From positions 2,852,001 through 2,916,000 of the forward strand of contig CM059582.1 of NCBI GenBank assembly GCA_030407085.1: DNA of 64,000 nucleotides, written 5' to 3'. The position numbers and the translations under genes are program-made. The notes below the pieces were generated by a model. The model worked only from the letters and a program-made list of their open reading frames with translations, made no database searches and was not told where the DNA came from. Shown here piece after piece: positions 26,301 through 34,959 of this stretch; position 1 is the stretch's first letter, and each line of letters starts with the position of its first letter. Source of the stretch: Trichopria drosophilae. Its lineage: Eukaryota; Arthropoda; Insecta; Hymenoptera; Diapriidae.

Positions 26301-26454
26301 ACGAAACGGCTTGGTGTCGACGAACCCGGCAATGCGGCTTGTGGCCGGCGTCCGAAACGGATTTGAAAATGCTACCAACCGGAACAAGCCAGTAACTACT
26401 CGAGTCAATGGATTCCAGTGGAAGGCCGAGGCGAGGAAAGAAACACCATTATAG
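10684..26454 (+). CDS. Ankrd50: Ankyrin repeat domain-containing protein 50, 13 coding exons, complete
   Basis: Joined coding exons: 10684-11380, 11451-12589, 13392-13565, 14199-14369, 15363-15674, 16361-16682, 17942-18188, 19437-19620, 22366-22582, 22920-23099, 23504-23760, 24145-24680, 26280-26454. Every junction is GT-AG and phases agree, giving 4611 nt and 1536 residues (the human protein is about 1430). Seen: Walker A GGPGSGKT at residues 40-47, a Walker B-like LLVVDSIDE around 205-213, a STAND/NACHT-like ATPase region to about 600, ankyrin repeats about 613-1205, a Ser-rich tail, and the C-terminus ETPL. The start is well fixed: an in-frame TAA at 10651 precedes the ATG with no other ATG between, and the first residues up to the FFCREW motif match vertebrate ANKRD50. 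Known of the family: ANKRD50 works with SNX27-retromer-WASH in endosome-to-surface recycling of membrane proteins. Inferred: the same role here. Odd: a His-rich insertion at 507-522. Alternative splicing was not assessed. Confidence 0.95.
11451..12589 (+). CDS. Ankrd50: Ankrd50 coding exon 2 (rest of NTPase/winged region)
   Basis: Follows a 70-nt intron. Opens with a Glu-rich run, then the strongly conserved blocks [26 protein letters not shown] and [18 protein letters not shown]. It holds the His-rich tract (residues 507-522) and an acidic DEDDDEKN segment, and ends in phase 0 at CAG|GTATGC. Confidence 0.95.
13130..13260. other. GC-richer block in Ankrd50 intron 2
   Basis: Contains GAAGCGCGGAAGCACG and GGCTTCGTGCGCGATTAC within AT-rich intron sequence, just before exon 3. 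Possibly regulatory; no coding frame was seen. Confidence 0.25.
13392..13565 (+). CDS. Ankrd50: Ankrd50 coding exon 3 (first ankyrin repeats)
   Basis: Acceptor TCTTGTAG|ATTTCA, donor CCTGAG|GTGAAT, 58 codons in phase 0. Encodes a degenerate repeat with [19 protein letters not shown], aligned in order with the first vertebrate ANKRD50 repeats. Confidence 0.9.
14199..14369 (+). CDS. Ankrd50: Ankrd50 coding exon 4 (ankyrin repeats)
   Basis: Acceptor TTCGCAG|GCAAAG, donor ACGAAG|GTAATG, 57 codons in phase 0. Two repeats with the typical [12 protein letters not shown] and [12 protein letters not shown] helices. Confidence 0.94.
14943..15147. repeat. Hairpin MITE-like element in Ankrd50 intron 4
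   Basis: Arms 14970-15016 and 15080-15120 are near-perfect reverse complements (TTCAGAATGATTTCGAAATG against CATTTCATTCTGAA; TGACCCAC against GTGGGTCA). The outermost GTACCCA/TGGGTAC pair extends it. Confidence 0.7.
15363..15674 (+). CDS. Ankrd50: Ankrd50 coding exon 5 (ankyrin repeats)
   Basis: Acceptor GAAACAG|GTGGTG, donor ACGAAA|GTGAGT, 104 codons. Three repeats ([36 protein letters not shown]). The last carries the family-typical extra residues before the next repeat. Confidence 0.94.
16050..16095. repeat. Short GTGAT repeat in Ankrd50 intron 5
   Basis: Two consecutive 11-nt units ATGTGATCTGT and ATGTGATCATA, related to the larger arrays in the next intron. Further scattered TATGTGA words occur in 15900-16000. 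Confidence 0.5.
16361..16682 (+). CDS. Ankrd50: Ankrd50 coding exon 6 (ankyrin repeats)
   Basis: Acceptor GTTGCAG|GTGGTT, donor AACAGAG|GTAACC. Includes the conserved non-canonical block [20 protein letters not shown], which is diagnostic for ANKRD50. Confidence 0.94.
16850..17490. repeat. Field of 11-nt GTGAT tandem units in Ankrd50 intron 6
   Basis: Two phased arrays: seven 11-nt units at 17234-17310 and five at 17383-17437, consensus ATGTGATNNTT. Three more occur near 17151-17183 and scattered copies back to about 16860. The leader GATTCGTGACAATA precedes both arrays about 148 nt apart, so the arrays themselves were duplicated. Confidence 0.8.
17942..18188 (+). CDS. Ankrd50: Ankrd50 coding exon 7 (ankyrin repeats)
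   Basis: Acceptor GCTGCAG|GGTTGG, donor TTTGAG|GTAATG. Encodes [20 protein letters not shown] and the following repeats. Confidence 0.93.
18523..18695. repeat. About 31-nt tandem repeat in Ankrd50 intron 7
   Basis: About 5.5 diverged copies of a 30-32 nt unit of the form TCTGATTATNAAAAATCATATGATTTATCA. Confidence 0.7.
19157..19172. repeat. (TA)8 microsatellite
   Basis: Uninterrupted TA dinucleotides in Ankrd50 intron 7. Confidence 0.8.
19437..19620 (+). CDS. Ankrd50: Ankrd50 coding exon 8 (ankyrin repeats)
   Basis: Acceptor TTTTTAG|GTTAGC, donor TCTGAG|GTAACA. Contains the conserved [20 protein letters not shown] block. Confidence 0.93.
19621..22365. other. Ankrd50 intron 8
   Basis: 2.7 kb of AT-rich sequence with no repeat structure or coding frame that I could support. 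Confidence 0.6.
22366..22582 (+). CDS. Ankrd50: Ankrd50 coding exon 9 (ankyrin repeats)
   Basis: Acceptor ACACGCAG|GGAAGG, donor GCTTTAG|GTAAAC. Two repeats ([25 protein letters not shown]). Follows a 2.7-kb AT-rich intron. Confidence 0.93.
22920..23099 (+). CDS. Ankrd50: Ankrd50 coding exon 10 (last ankyrin repeats)
   Basis: Acceptor GTTTGCAG|GTATTG, donor CGGCCAG|GTACGT. Encodes [20 protein letters not shown] and the final repeat ending [11 protein letters not shown]. Confidence 0.93.
23504..23760 (+). CDS. Ankrd50: Ankrd50 coding exon 11 (Ser-rich linker)
   Basis: Acceptor TTCTTAG|GCGGTA, donor AGTCGA|GTAGGT. Low-complexity Ser/Thr/Asn sequence with an embedded [12 protein letters not shown] motif that recalls the vertebrate tail. 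Confidence 0.88.
24145..24680 (+). CDS. Ankrd50: Ankrd50 coding exon 12 (disordered tail)
   Basis: Acceptor ATTTCAG|GCCTCA, ends GGGGAG|GTAAAT. Begins with the conserved LSFTQQLQQ block and continues Pro/Ser-rich ([19 protein letters not shown]). Reading on without splicing gives an immediate stop (AGG TAA), so intron retention would truncate the protein just before its C-terminal exon. Confidence 0.85.
24681..26279. other. Ankrd50 intron 12
   Basis: T-rich on the plus strand, with scattered TTTTTG(A/T)CATT-type words. No coding frame or clear mobile element seen. Confidence 0.5.
26280..26454 (+). CDS. Ankrd50: Ankrd50 last coding exon, C-terminal ETPL
   Basis: Acceptor TTTTGCAG|TGCTGG joins in phase to the previous AG. 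The frame reads 58 codons to TAG at 26452-26454 and ends in ARKETPL. The match of the last residues to vertebrate ANKRD50 supports both the splice and the stop. Confidence 0.88.
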
Positions 26455-28100
26455 GAGCAGGTAATTTTATGCATCAGATTTCATATCTTAAATTTAAATA
26501 TTCTTTCGTGTCACAATGGTGTTTTAGTTATTAAGTTAACCTATTTGAGCGGAAGATGTTAAAAATGGCGTTGGCGAACAAAGTGGCGGAAGTGTCGCAG
26601 TTCTAAAACATGGGGTTACTACTTAAACTCGTTTTGTGAACTCTGTAAACAGATTTAAACTACAAAAACATATTTATATTTGTTATATAAGTGATAAAGT
26701 AATAGAACATGTCTTTCATCAAATTCTAACCTATCAATCAAGACCCCAAACAAGATCGAATGTTTGGAAGCTAGCGACAATTTTCTCGAGAGTCGGCGTT
26801 CGTAGCAATTTGTTCGTTTACATCCTCCCATTATTTAGTTTACTACTCCTTTCTTCTAAGTTAAGAGTTTCCGTCAATACCGATAAAATGTGTGTTGCTA
26901 TATTATATTTTAATAACAACACTTCAAACAAATTTTAATCAAACGAAAATTTTCAGGATTTCGCGTACGCGGCCTGCACTCACGAAGCAGCAGGCCGGAT
27001 GCGACGTTCCAGCTGGCGAAGCTATTTTGGAAAGAAACGAAGGTCAATAAGTCGATTTTTCTCCTATTCATTGAGCAAAATCAAATTGCCGCTAAAAAAG
27101 GAGAGCAAGAAGAAACGGAGACACAAAAAGAGCTCCGAGAGATGATGCAACCAGGGGGCGGTAAAAACTCTCTGTGTACTCGGAACGAATACCAAAACTT
27201 TAACGACTCGCACGATAAGAAAAGAACGAAAACAGACGTTATTTACGTAGAAAACAATTCCTAGAAGCGCACGTAATCCTAACGAAATTACGAAGTGAGT
27301 GTATAAATGTAACATTTAGAAAAATGCTCTATTGATCTCATCGAAGCTTGTAAACGCGTAGTACGCCGACGCCGCGTATATATTTACGGATGCTGTGACG
27401 TAAACCTATATTATAAATAAATAATTTTAAAAGGAGGGAAAACAATGCAACATGACAAACGAAACTGGAGTGTGAATCGGGTTAAAGACTGAACGCGATG
27501 TGTAAAAAAAAGTAGCGAGTCGAGAGACAGGTTAAGTAACGTATACGCAATCTCGATGTCGGCGAAGAAGCTTCTTCGAACTCTGTAGGAATACGTAAAA
27601 AGCATGGCCTGAATCGTTTCGAAACGACTTTCTTTTCTGTATATAATATATATATATATAAAAAAAAGATAAAAACAACAACAAAAACAAAATATGTAAC
27701 TGCACGCATGTATGTACCATGTACGTATTTTATTAAGGTTATTATCACGAGTACGATTACAATGATTGCCAACAAGTATTTATTGTTAGTTTATTACCGT
27801 TAGGATTAGCGCCATCTTAGATTTCGCATACATCCATCGTACCGTTTTAACGCGGATTAATAATAACCGAACGAAACGCTCTCATGTGCAATACTCCGGC
27901 GAACCTCGTTGGGTTTTTACATTCATTACGATTTGTCGCGATCGTATTTATTATTTTACACCGATTTTTTACCTCTTCTTTTCAAGTTCCGCAACGATTT
28001 GCAAGTTCCGTTTATCTCCCGACGCGGGATGTGACGAAATCGAAACGAGGTTAGAAAGTGATTTCTATTCTAATGACTGTAGAGATCGGTAATAAATTAT
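26455..28100 (+). other. Ankrd50: Ankrd50 3' UTR with a likely UTR intron and two poly(A) signals
   Basis: Six bases after the stop lies a donor (GAGCAG|GTAATT, intron from 26461). A good acceptor TTTTCAG|GATTTC ends at 26956, so a UTR intron 26461-26956 is likely; the stop is too close to the junction to trigger nonsense-mediated decay. The downstream DNA is GC-richer than the surroundings. AATAAA occurs at 27416-27421 and 28091-28096, allowing two UTR lengths. Open frames here look accidental. Confidence 0.5.
27416..27421 (+). terminator. Candidate poly(A) signal AATAAA, Ankrd50 proximal
   Basis: First AATAAA after the GC-richer 3' UTR stretch; a second one lies at 28091-28096. Confidence 0.35.
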
Positions 28101-28881
28101 TGATTATTATATTGTCAATTACCTAATTGTGTTGTTATTTAATTTCTTCATTTCAAATCTGTACTATACGTGTTTGCATCGAGAAAACTGGAAGCTGAGG
28201 GAAACATCGCAGAGAAAGCAACTCGTCGTGAATCTTCTGGTTGTGCAGGACATTTGCATTGTTGACTATTGTTTTTTGAAAGCTTTAAAATTCATCCCTT
28301 TCCATTTGTTTTGTGCAGCTGGTAGTCGACTCCAGCAGCATAAATTCATTTACTTTCATCATCATCTATAACAATTTTATATTTCACAAAATCCACAAAA
28401 AATGCTACAAAACTGAAAAAGCAATTCGAGCAGACTTTACAAGTTTTGTAATAAGGAGAAAAGAAATATGAAATACACAATTCCCCTTGCTATCCCTCGC
28501 GTATGATCCTATCGGAAGAAGTGAGAATTAAGAGGACTTGGTCCATTTTGCATTAATTGTGTTGGATAACGAACTTATTTTTCGAATTTTTAAATCGACA
28601 ATTATCGTTAATCTAATACGTAGATAATAATTTTAGTTTTTTAGAACTATTTAAATTTACAATAATAAAAATAAATTTTGCTTATGCAGTTAATACTGTT
28701 TCATTTGGTACATTTCAAACAATCTAACACTTTTTTTATGTATCACTTTTTTAAAAAATGTCGATTTGCAAAGTTTTTCGAAGAATACTCATACATGATG
28801 AGTGCAAAATAGTTCCTCGTAATTCGCTTTTCCTCCGCGCAGATAGAATCCAACGCAGGGTATCAAATGTCCGATCTTCAC

Positions 28882-29665
28882 TTAAATTCTGAGCCTCAGA
28901 TCCAATTTTGGTACAGGAAAAAGTTACTTAGAATCAACTCAGGAATCCACTATTAGCCGGTTGGCATAGACAAAAGGATCACCCTGTATTATCCAAGATA
29001 GTATTTAGATTTAGAGAGTTATAACAGGAACTAAGGAGCTATCTTACTATAATGTTATGCATTTAATAGGTATCCAAAAAAGAAGTCGAAGTCATAAAAA
29101 CTAGTGTTAGCGTGGTGAAACTTCGACCCTGTGGAGAGTCGGCTATTCCTTAATACTCGTTCGTTTACTAACAGCTTTTAGGTATAAAACAAGTTGGTAT
29201 TGTAGTTCTTTTAGTGAGAATTTGCGCTTACGAGAAGATTCCTTATATAACTTAGAAAGGGAATGAAGGAGGAGGTTCCTGAAATGTGTAAAAAGTGAAA
29301 ATGAGTATTTTCAAAACTACGACCCTCACCACATGTCAGCCGAAATATTAATAAATAACATTTTCGATTTCGAATTATCGAGCCTCACGCCCGTCGTATT
29401 AAAAAATATCTTGGTCTGAAACGTCGACATATTTGATGAAAAACTACAGTCTACTTTTCACGTTTCACAGATCACGTGTAAAATGAATCTGCGCTGTGAA
29501 AAACATAACCCATACGAACTAAATGCAGCCCGCGAAATCGAATTTTTACAGCTTTCAGTACCAAAAAATAATGTTAACGCCACCTATGACACCCCATTTA
29601 CTAGGAGATAAATTATGAAAAACTGAGTTCCTTTTCCAAAATTGGATCTGAGGCTTAAAATTTAA
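28882..29665. repeat. About 780-bp element with inverted termini
   Basis: 28882-28923 and 29630-29665 are reverse complements with few mismatches (core CTGAGCCTCAGATCCAATTT against AAATTGGATCTGAGG). The interior does not resemble a transposase. Downstream DNA to about 30010 has the same less AT-biased texture and may belong to the same repeat. Confidence 0.6.
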
Positions 29666-30064
29666 TTGGCGAGCCATCGAAGTTTCGAAAAAAAATCACC
29701 ATTTTTTCAATAACTCGGATTATTTGAAGCTATGTTACCTAGTGAAAGTCCATATTGAAGATATTTTCAAGCTCTACAATTCACCTCCCAGGCTCTTTGA
29801 CCTGCCATGAATATTTCTCTTGTTATAGCCGAAAAAGGGGAAAATGACGATTTTTGCGTTTTTTCGCGTCTAACTTTTTTCGAAAAAGCTAATGAAATAT
29901 CACACAGGAAGAAGATGTAGGCCTTGAAAAAATGAACAATTTAACCCTTAATAGGATGTGATTCGATAAAAATTGAAACCACGAGGAGCCTTTTAAAGTT
30001 ATTGAATTGGCGAAAAACGATTTTTGCGAATACCAAGACGTTTTTGGTCAATTTTGCGACTTTA

Positions 30065-30377
30065 TAATACTCCCTGTGGGTATAGCCTCCCCCCCCCCCC
30101 TCAATATTTGCCTCGTTCGTCTGATCAGCCCTTTTCGAACCCTCCTGCTATTTGTGGGGGAGGAATGTTTCACCTACTCCGCCGACATACTGTTATAGAA
30201 CATGCATGTGTCGACCAGAAGAAATCAGTTTAACCATGGTTTAACCTCTTCTACATCGCGCATGCCTGATGTGGCCACAGAATTACCGCTCCGTGAGAAG
30301 TGGTGGGGAACAGCAATCGAGGGGTAAGGCAAATATTGGGACAGACCTAGTGGCAAATATTAGGGGGGACTACTGTA
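30065..30377. mobile_element. TA-target MITE, TACAGTAGTCC family, eroded left end
   Basis: The right end reads GGGGGGACTACTGTA. Internal CAATATTTGCC near 30101 pairs with GGCAAATATTG near 30330. A 12-C run (30089-30100) sits in the left arm opposite shorter G runs on the right. Same terminal signature as the copies at 58685, 62625 and 62953. Confidence 0.6.
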
Positions 30378-33300
30378 TATGTATAGTTATAGAATCTAAT
30401 TTTCGATTAATACGGCTACAATTAAACGATCAATTTAGAACCGTGATTCAGTTCAAATAATCAAATTATAATGATTAACTTTTAAAAAATCTTAATTTTA
30501 TAGTCAACACTGTGAATGTAATTTTACTGTAGTTTATAACAGTAGAATACGAGAAAGCATTTTTAAAAAAGTTTTACAGTATATCTCTCTAGCGATAGCG
30601 TAAGTATTATGCAGAAAGTTGGAATAATTAAAAAGAATTATTTAACAAATTACGTTTGCAGGTCTTAATTTTTATTTCAAGAACATTAATACTTTCTACC
30701 TTCAACAATATCATTATTAATGAAAATTAAATGCTTGGAAAGGTTATTGAATATTTTTCCCAAACATAGTACAGCCCGGAGTCTATTTACCTTAATACTT
30801 CTTGATAGTTTGTTAGTGGTAATTCTTATAGACATTTTGTAGACATTTTGTACATCTGTAAATAGTAATTGTTACTTTCCGCATCTAAGTAAATCAAATG
30901 TCAAGACGTTTAAAGCAAAGAATGGTTCGTATGACCAATAAATGCATTAATTAATAATTTATTAAACAGCACCTAATGATAAATTCATATCTTAATTTGG
31001 AACTTCTAAATTAAGATAAATTCATTAATTTATTAAAAAGCATCTGGGTTGGAGAATGATGCATTTACATTACAGCATTTTATACTTATCGTTGTTCTCA
31101 GAAGACAGCATAAAGTCAGTTTGGTATCTTCCAAACGGGTACGTTAGTATGATTTCACACGTTGATCTTGACGAGAGTCCGAGGCCTAAGAAATTGTTAT
31201 AGTTTCAGTTTATGCCTATCACGTAAAAAATTAAATAGTTAGAAATATTAACTATTTATTAGGAAAAGACCTAGCCCTCATTTTTAGTTAATTCTACTAC
31301 CTATATAGTGATTTCGATAAATTAAGTAGTTAAACCTACTATTTGAATAATAAAACCAGCTAGAAAACGTAGTTGTGCCATATCCTAGCACGTAGATAGT
31401 AAGATCAACTATTTCTTTATATTCTTGATTCACATATTTCATAGTCTAGAACGTAAAAATATGTACAAGTATGTAAAGTAAATGCAATCCATATAATTAA
31501 AACTTCAAACTTACTTTCCTATACAATTTTAACAGTCTGTAGTCTGCAATATGGTGATTTGGATAGTGCATCAAATCGCTATCGATGTTTAATACAGCTC
31601 AAAATACACGACCTGCTTCCTTCTAATCGCCACATTAGTTTTTCCATATTTAGTCGTCTGATAACGCATCTGTGTATTGAACGAAAACATGTTTTTCCAT
31701 AAGAAAATTTTCCATAGAAAACAAGAAAATTTTAAAACAAATTTGAAATTTATTGTTATTTCTACAGAATTTCTTCATGACGAGTATAGAGTATTAATTG
31801 GATTTACAAGATTTGACAAATTTATTGGGGAAGTAAAATTAATTACAAAAAACTCAAACAAAGTTAAAGTCGACCAAAAATACACGCAGCTTCTTGTACA
31901 TGTTTTAAGTGAAATATGCACGGATAATTTTAACGGAGCAAAAGGAAACAAGATTTATATATTAAAATCGTGGTCTTTATTTTGGCGAAACATTCATGAA
32001 TCTACGCCAACTTAAATATGTCTGTCTGCCCCTTTGAAAAATACATCTGAGTTTACCATATATTATTCGCAGCTAATTTATTTCAAAAACTTTTCGCATG
32101 AGCCACCAATTAAGAACAGCTAATGTGTTAATCCTAACCAACAAATATAAGAACACGTTAAATGCTACTGGAATTTATTAGTCTGTGTCCATTGACTTAA
32201 AACATTAATTAATTAACAAAATTTGTCAAAAAATGGCTTGTTGATTATTTATATAAAGTTATATAAAATTAATACATTTTCTCATAAAAAAAAAGTTAAA
32301 CGTATCAGAAAATCCTTGATTGTTTACTTAACTCTTAAGAAATGTTCTTTAAATCAAAGATTGGTTGCTTCTTTTGACAATATTTAAAGAAGAATTAAAT
32401 TATTTTTTGTAACAAAATCTCGTATACAGTTGTGCTTTTATTATTTTACACCCAGCTACAAAATACATACTACCTGTTTTAAAATAATTTTTTATGATTT
32501 GCAAAAATGAAAAGGATTTTGTAATTCCATGCTTTTTTTAAATTTATTAAAATACGATACGCAACAAAACATTCTACAAATATTAAAAAAGATTCTATTA
32601 ATATATATTAAGCAATGCATTTATAATAACTAAGAAGTTCATGACTATTACAATCCACTAGCGAAATTTATTTAATCTTAATAATTAAAGAAAACTCCAA
32701 ATACATATTATAAAAAGCTCAACATGAATCCTATGTTATTTCTATAATTGAAACTCCAATTTAAAAGGACTTACTTGATGTTATTTTCGGAATTATCTGT
32801 ATAAGTTATCACATCAAATGTCAATAACGTCTTCAACATCAAATTCAATATTATATTAAAGATTATTTAAGGTGGTTTGATTTGGTATTACTTTCAATAA
32901 AATATCACCCAGGCAACTTTATTACAAAATAATAATTAATTTGATCAGCTACTAAACATTAAGAAGTTTCTATTTGCCTTGTTGAGATCACTAGAACCTT
33001 ATAGGTAAAAGACCGATCCAAATTAATTTAATTAGAATAAAAAATAATGCAGACAAAATTAGAGAAAGAAGATATTTTATTGGTTTTATAAATATTCTTT
33101 ATTATACTGGACCAAAAATAATAAAATATCTTGTTTTGCTTATCTTTCCCTATGTTATTTTTGTTTTCTGACCAATTTCTGTGGTGCATTTATCTGATAG
33201 GTATCGTAGACCATTTAGTTATAATATTTCTATATGACTTTAACATTAATAAAGTTATTTGCTTTATATAAATATTGACTGCATTCGAATAGACGGTTTA

Positions 33301-34511
33301 AAATATTTGTAATTGTGCCGTAGTGTATTGAAAATTGTACAACTGTAGAATTTATAGGCCCTGTAATTCCTTTGACTTAAACTTTTGTAGCTAAGAAAGT
33401 CTTCTTTATTACAATATTCTACAAATGTTAAAAGAAAAATCTAAGGCCAAACCTACCACAGCCCAACCTATAAGTTGAGGGCAGTTTAATTAGCATCTTG
33501 CAATTCATAATTAGTTTTTAAATAAGAGTTTTTTTTTTACGTGTGAAATGAATAATACTTTTCTGCTATATTTATTTACTTTAAATCTAAACAAATTTTT
33601 ATATTTATATTTTGAACTTAATAATGAAGGATGCAATTCCCAACTTCAGTCCATATTTTAGTTCAACAATTGCTAATTGATACGAATAAAGCGTAAAAAA
33701 TGTGCCGTCTTTCCGTCAATGTGACTATTCAAAATATATTCCAACAAATTATTCCGATTCAGACAAAAGTTAGACAAGTTTCCCTCATGTTGAAAAAAAC
33801 ATATATATATATATATTTATATGTTTTTATTTACATAAATTCTCTTTTTTTTTAGAAATCTTTTAAATCTGAAGATGGCTACAGACAACTTTGCCTAGAT
33901 AGTTATTTTTATTACAAGGGCGTAAAGTAAACTTTTACGCCCGCAGGTGATCAACGGGCCGGAGAGACGGCGAAGTAATTTTCGAAGGAGTAAAATCCGA
34001 TTATATAAATAAAACCAATTTTACAGCACCGTGTGATGAAGCATTATTTTTTATTATTAAATCTACAATTTTGAATCTACTAGAACGATCGAGAAATGGT
34101 ATAGTTCAATTATTATAGTAACAAACATTTCAATTCAACTGTATCTCTGCTGAGGCCATTACCTTGATACGAATGCAAGAAACTAATAATAATAATATAC
34201 TATATGGTGATTGTAGCAATTTGCGACAGCATTTCGCGAACTGCAGCTCATTTTCACAAAATGAAAAAATCACAAGTTCAGGAAGATCCAAGGTAATATT
34301 ATTGAAGAAAGTAAAACGACTGGCAACCACGTACTACTGGTAATTTCCGCAAGAGTCGTCTATTCAATTTCACCGTTTTTTTTAGTCAAAGATAATACCG
34401 AATGACGTGCCAAGCAGATAAGGATATCATTAAAGGGATATCATCATCGTCGTCTTTCCTTAACTCTATTTGAAGTTCCAAATGTTTGCGCGTCTATCAG
34501 ATCGTGCGTCA

Positions 34512-34518
34512 TATAAAA
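34512..34518 (+). promoter_or_regulatory. Candidate TATA box and 5' exon for EAAT
   Basis: TATAAAA lies in CATATAAAAACC. It is followed by about 400 nt of distinctly GC-richer DNA (34600-34960) inside a very AT-rich gap, as expected for a promoter with a 5' exon. A frame open from 34699 to an in-frame stop near 34895 has an ATG at 34798 and a donor-like CCAGG|GTAGGG at 34841. It could splice in phase to 40147 or 40159 and extend the EAAT N-terminus. This assignment to EAAT rests on position and strand only. Confidence 0.35.
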
Positions 34519-34959
34519 ACCAATAGTGTCGTTCGAACGCTCTGTTATACATATATATAGTTATATATACACGTATTGTTCTTATATATGTGGATATATC
34601 GCGTGCTCGTCGAGAATGAAAATGCGGCTATTGTCATCATCGTCGTACCTGTGCGTAAGGCCAGGCCGTGAATCCGGGTACCTTAATGAAGTCAGTGACG
34701 CGGAAGCGATCGGATCGTGAACCTGGTGGTGTGCCCGGATCGGTCCCTTATCGGCGATCGTTTATTGGTGGACAATAGTGATCCAGACACCTCGGTGATG
34801 CCCGCCGGAGAAAAACGGGATCTGTACGGGCTATTCCAGGGTAGGGCTATCCTAACGACCGGTCTGGGTACCTCGTCGACTGGGACCCCCAACTAGTGTC
34901 TGGCTAAGTATTCAAGGAGGTTCGTTCATCTACCTGGGACGTCGTCTCCGGGAGTCGCT

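Larger units (their letters stand above)
28101..34500. other. Gap between Ankrd50 and EAAT
   Basis: No gene recognised. Contains the inverted-repeat element 28882-29665 and the MITE 30065-30377; the rest is AT-rich. One 112-codon frame (31677-32015) has AT-driven composition and no recognised motif. Confidence 0.5.

Noticed and set aside
30007..30233. Short overlapping frames around a poly-C run
   Set aside because: Lie across the edge and arm of a MITE.
31677..32015. 112-codon frame in the Ankrd50-EAAT gap
   Set aside because: Begins with TTG; Lys/Asn/Ile-rich composition follows the AT bias, with no recognised motif or splice context.
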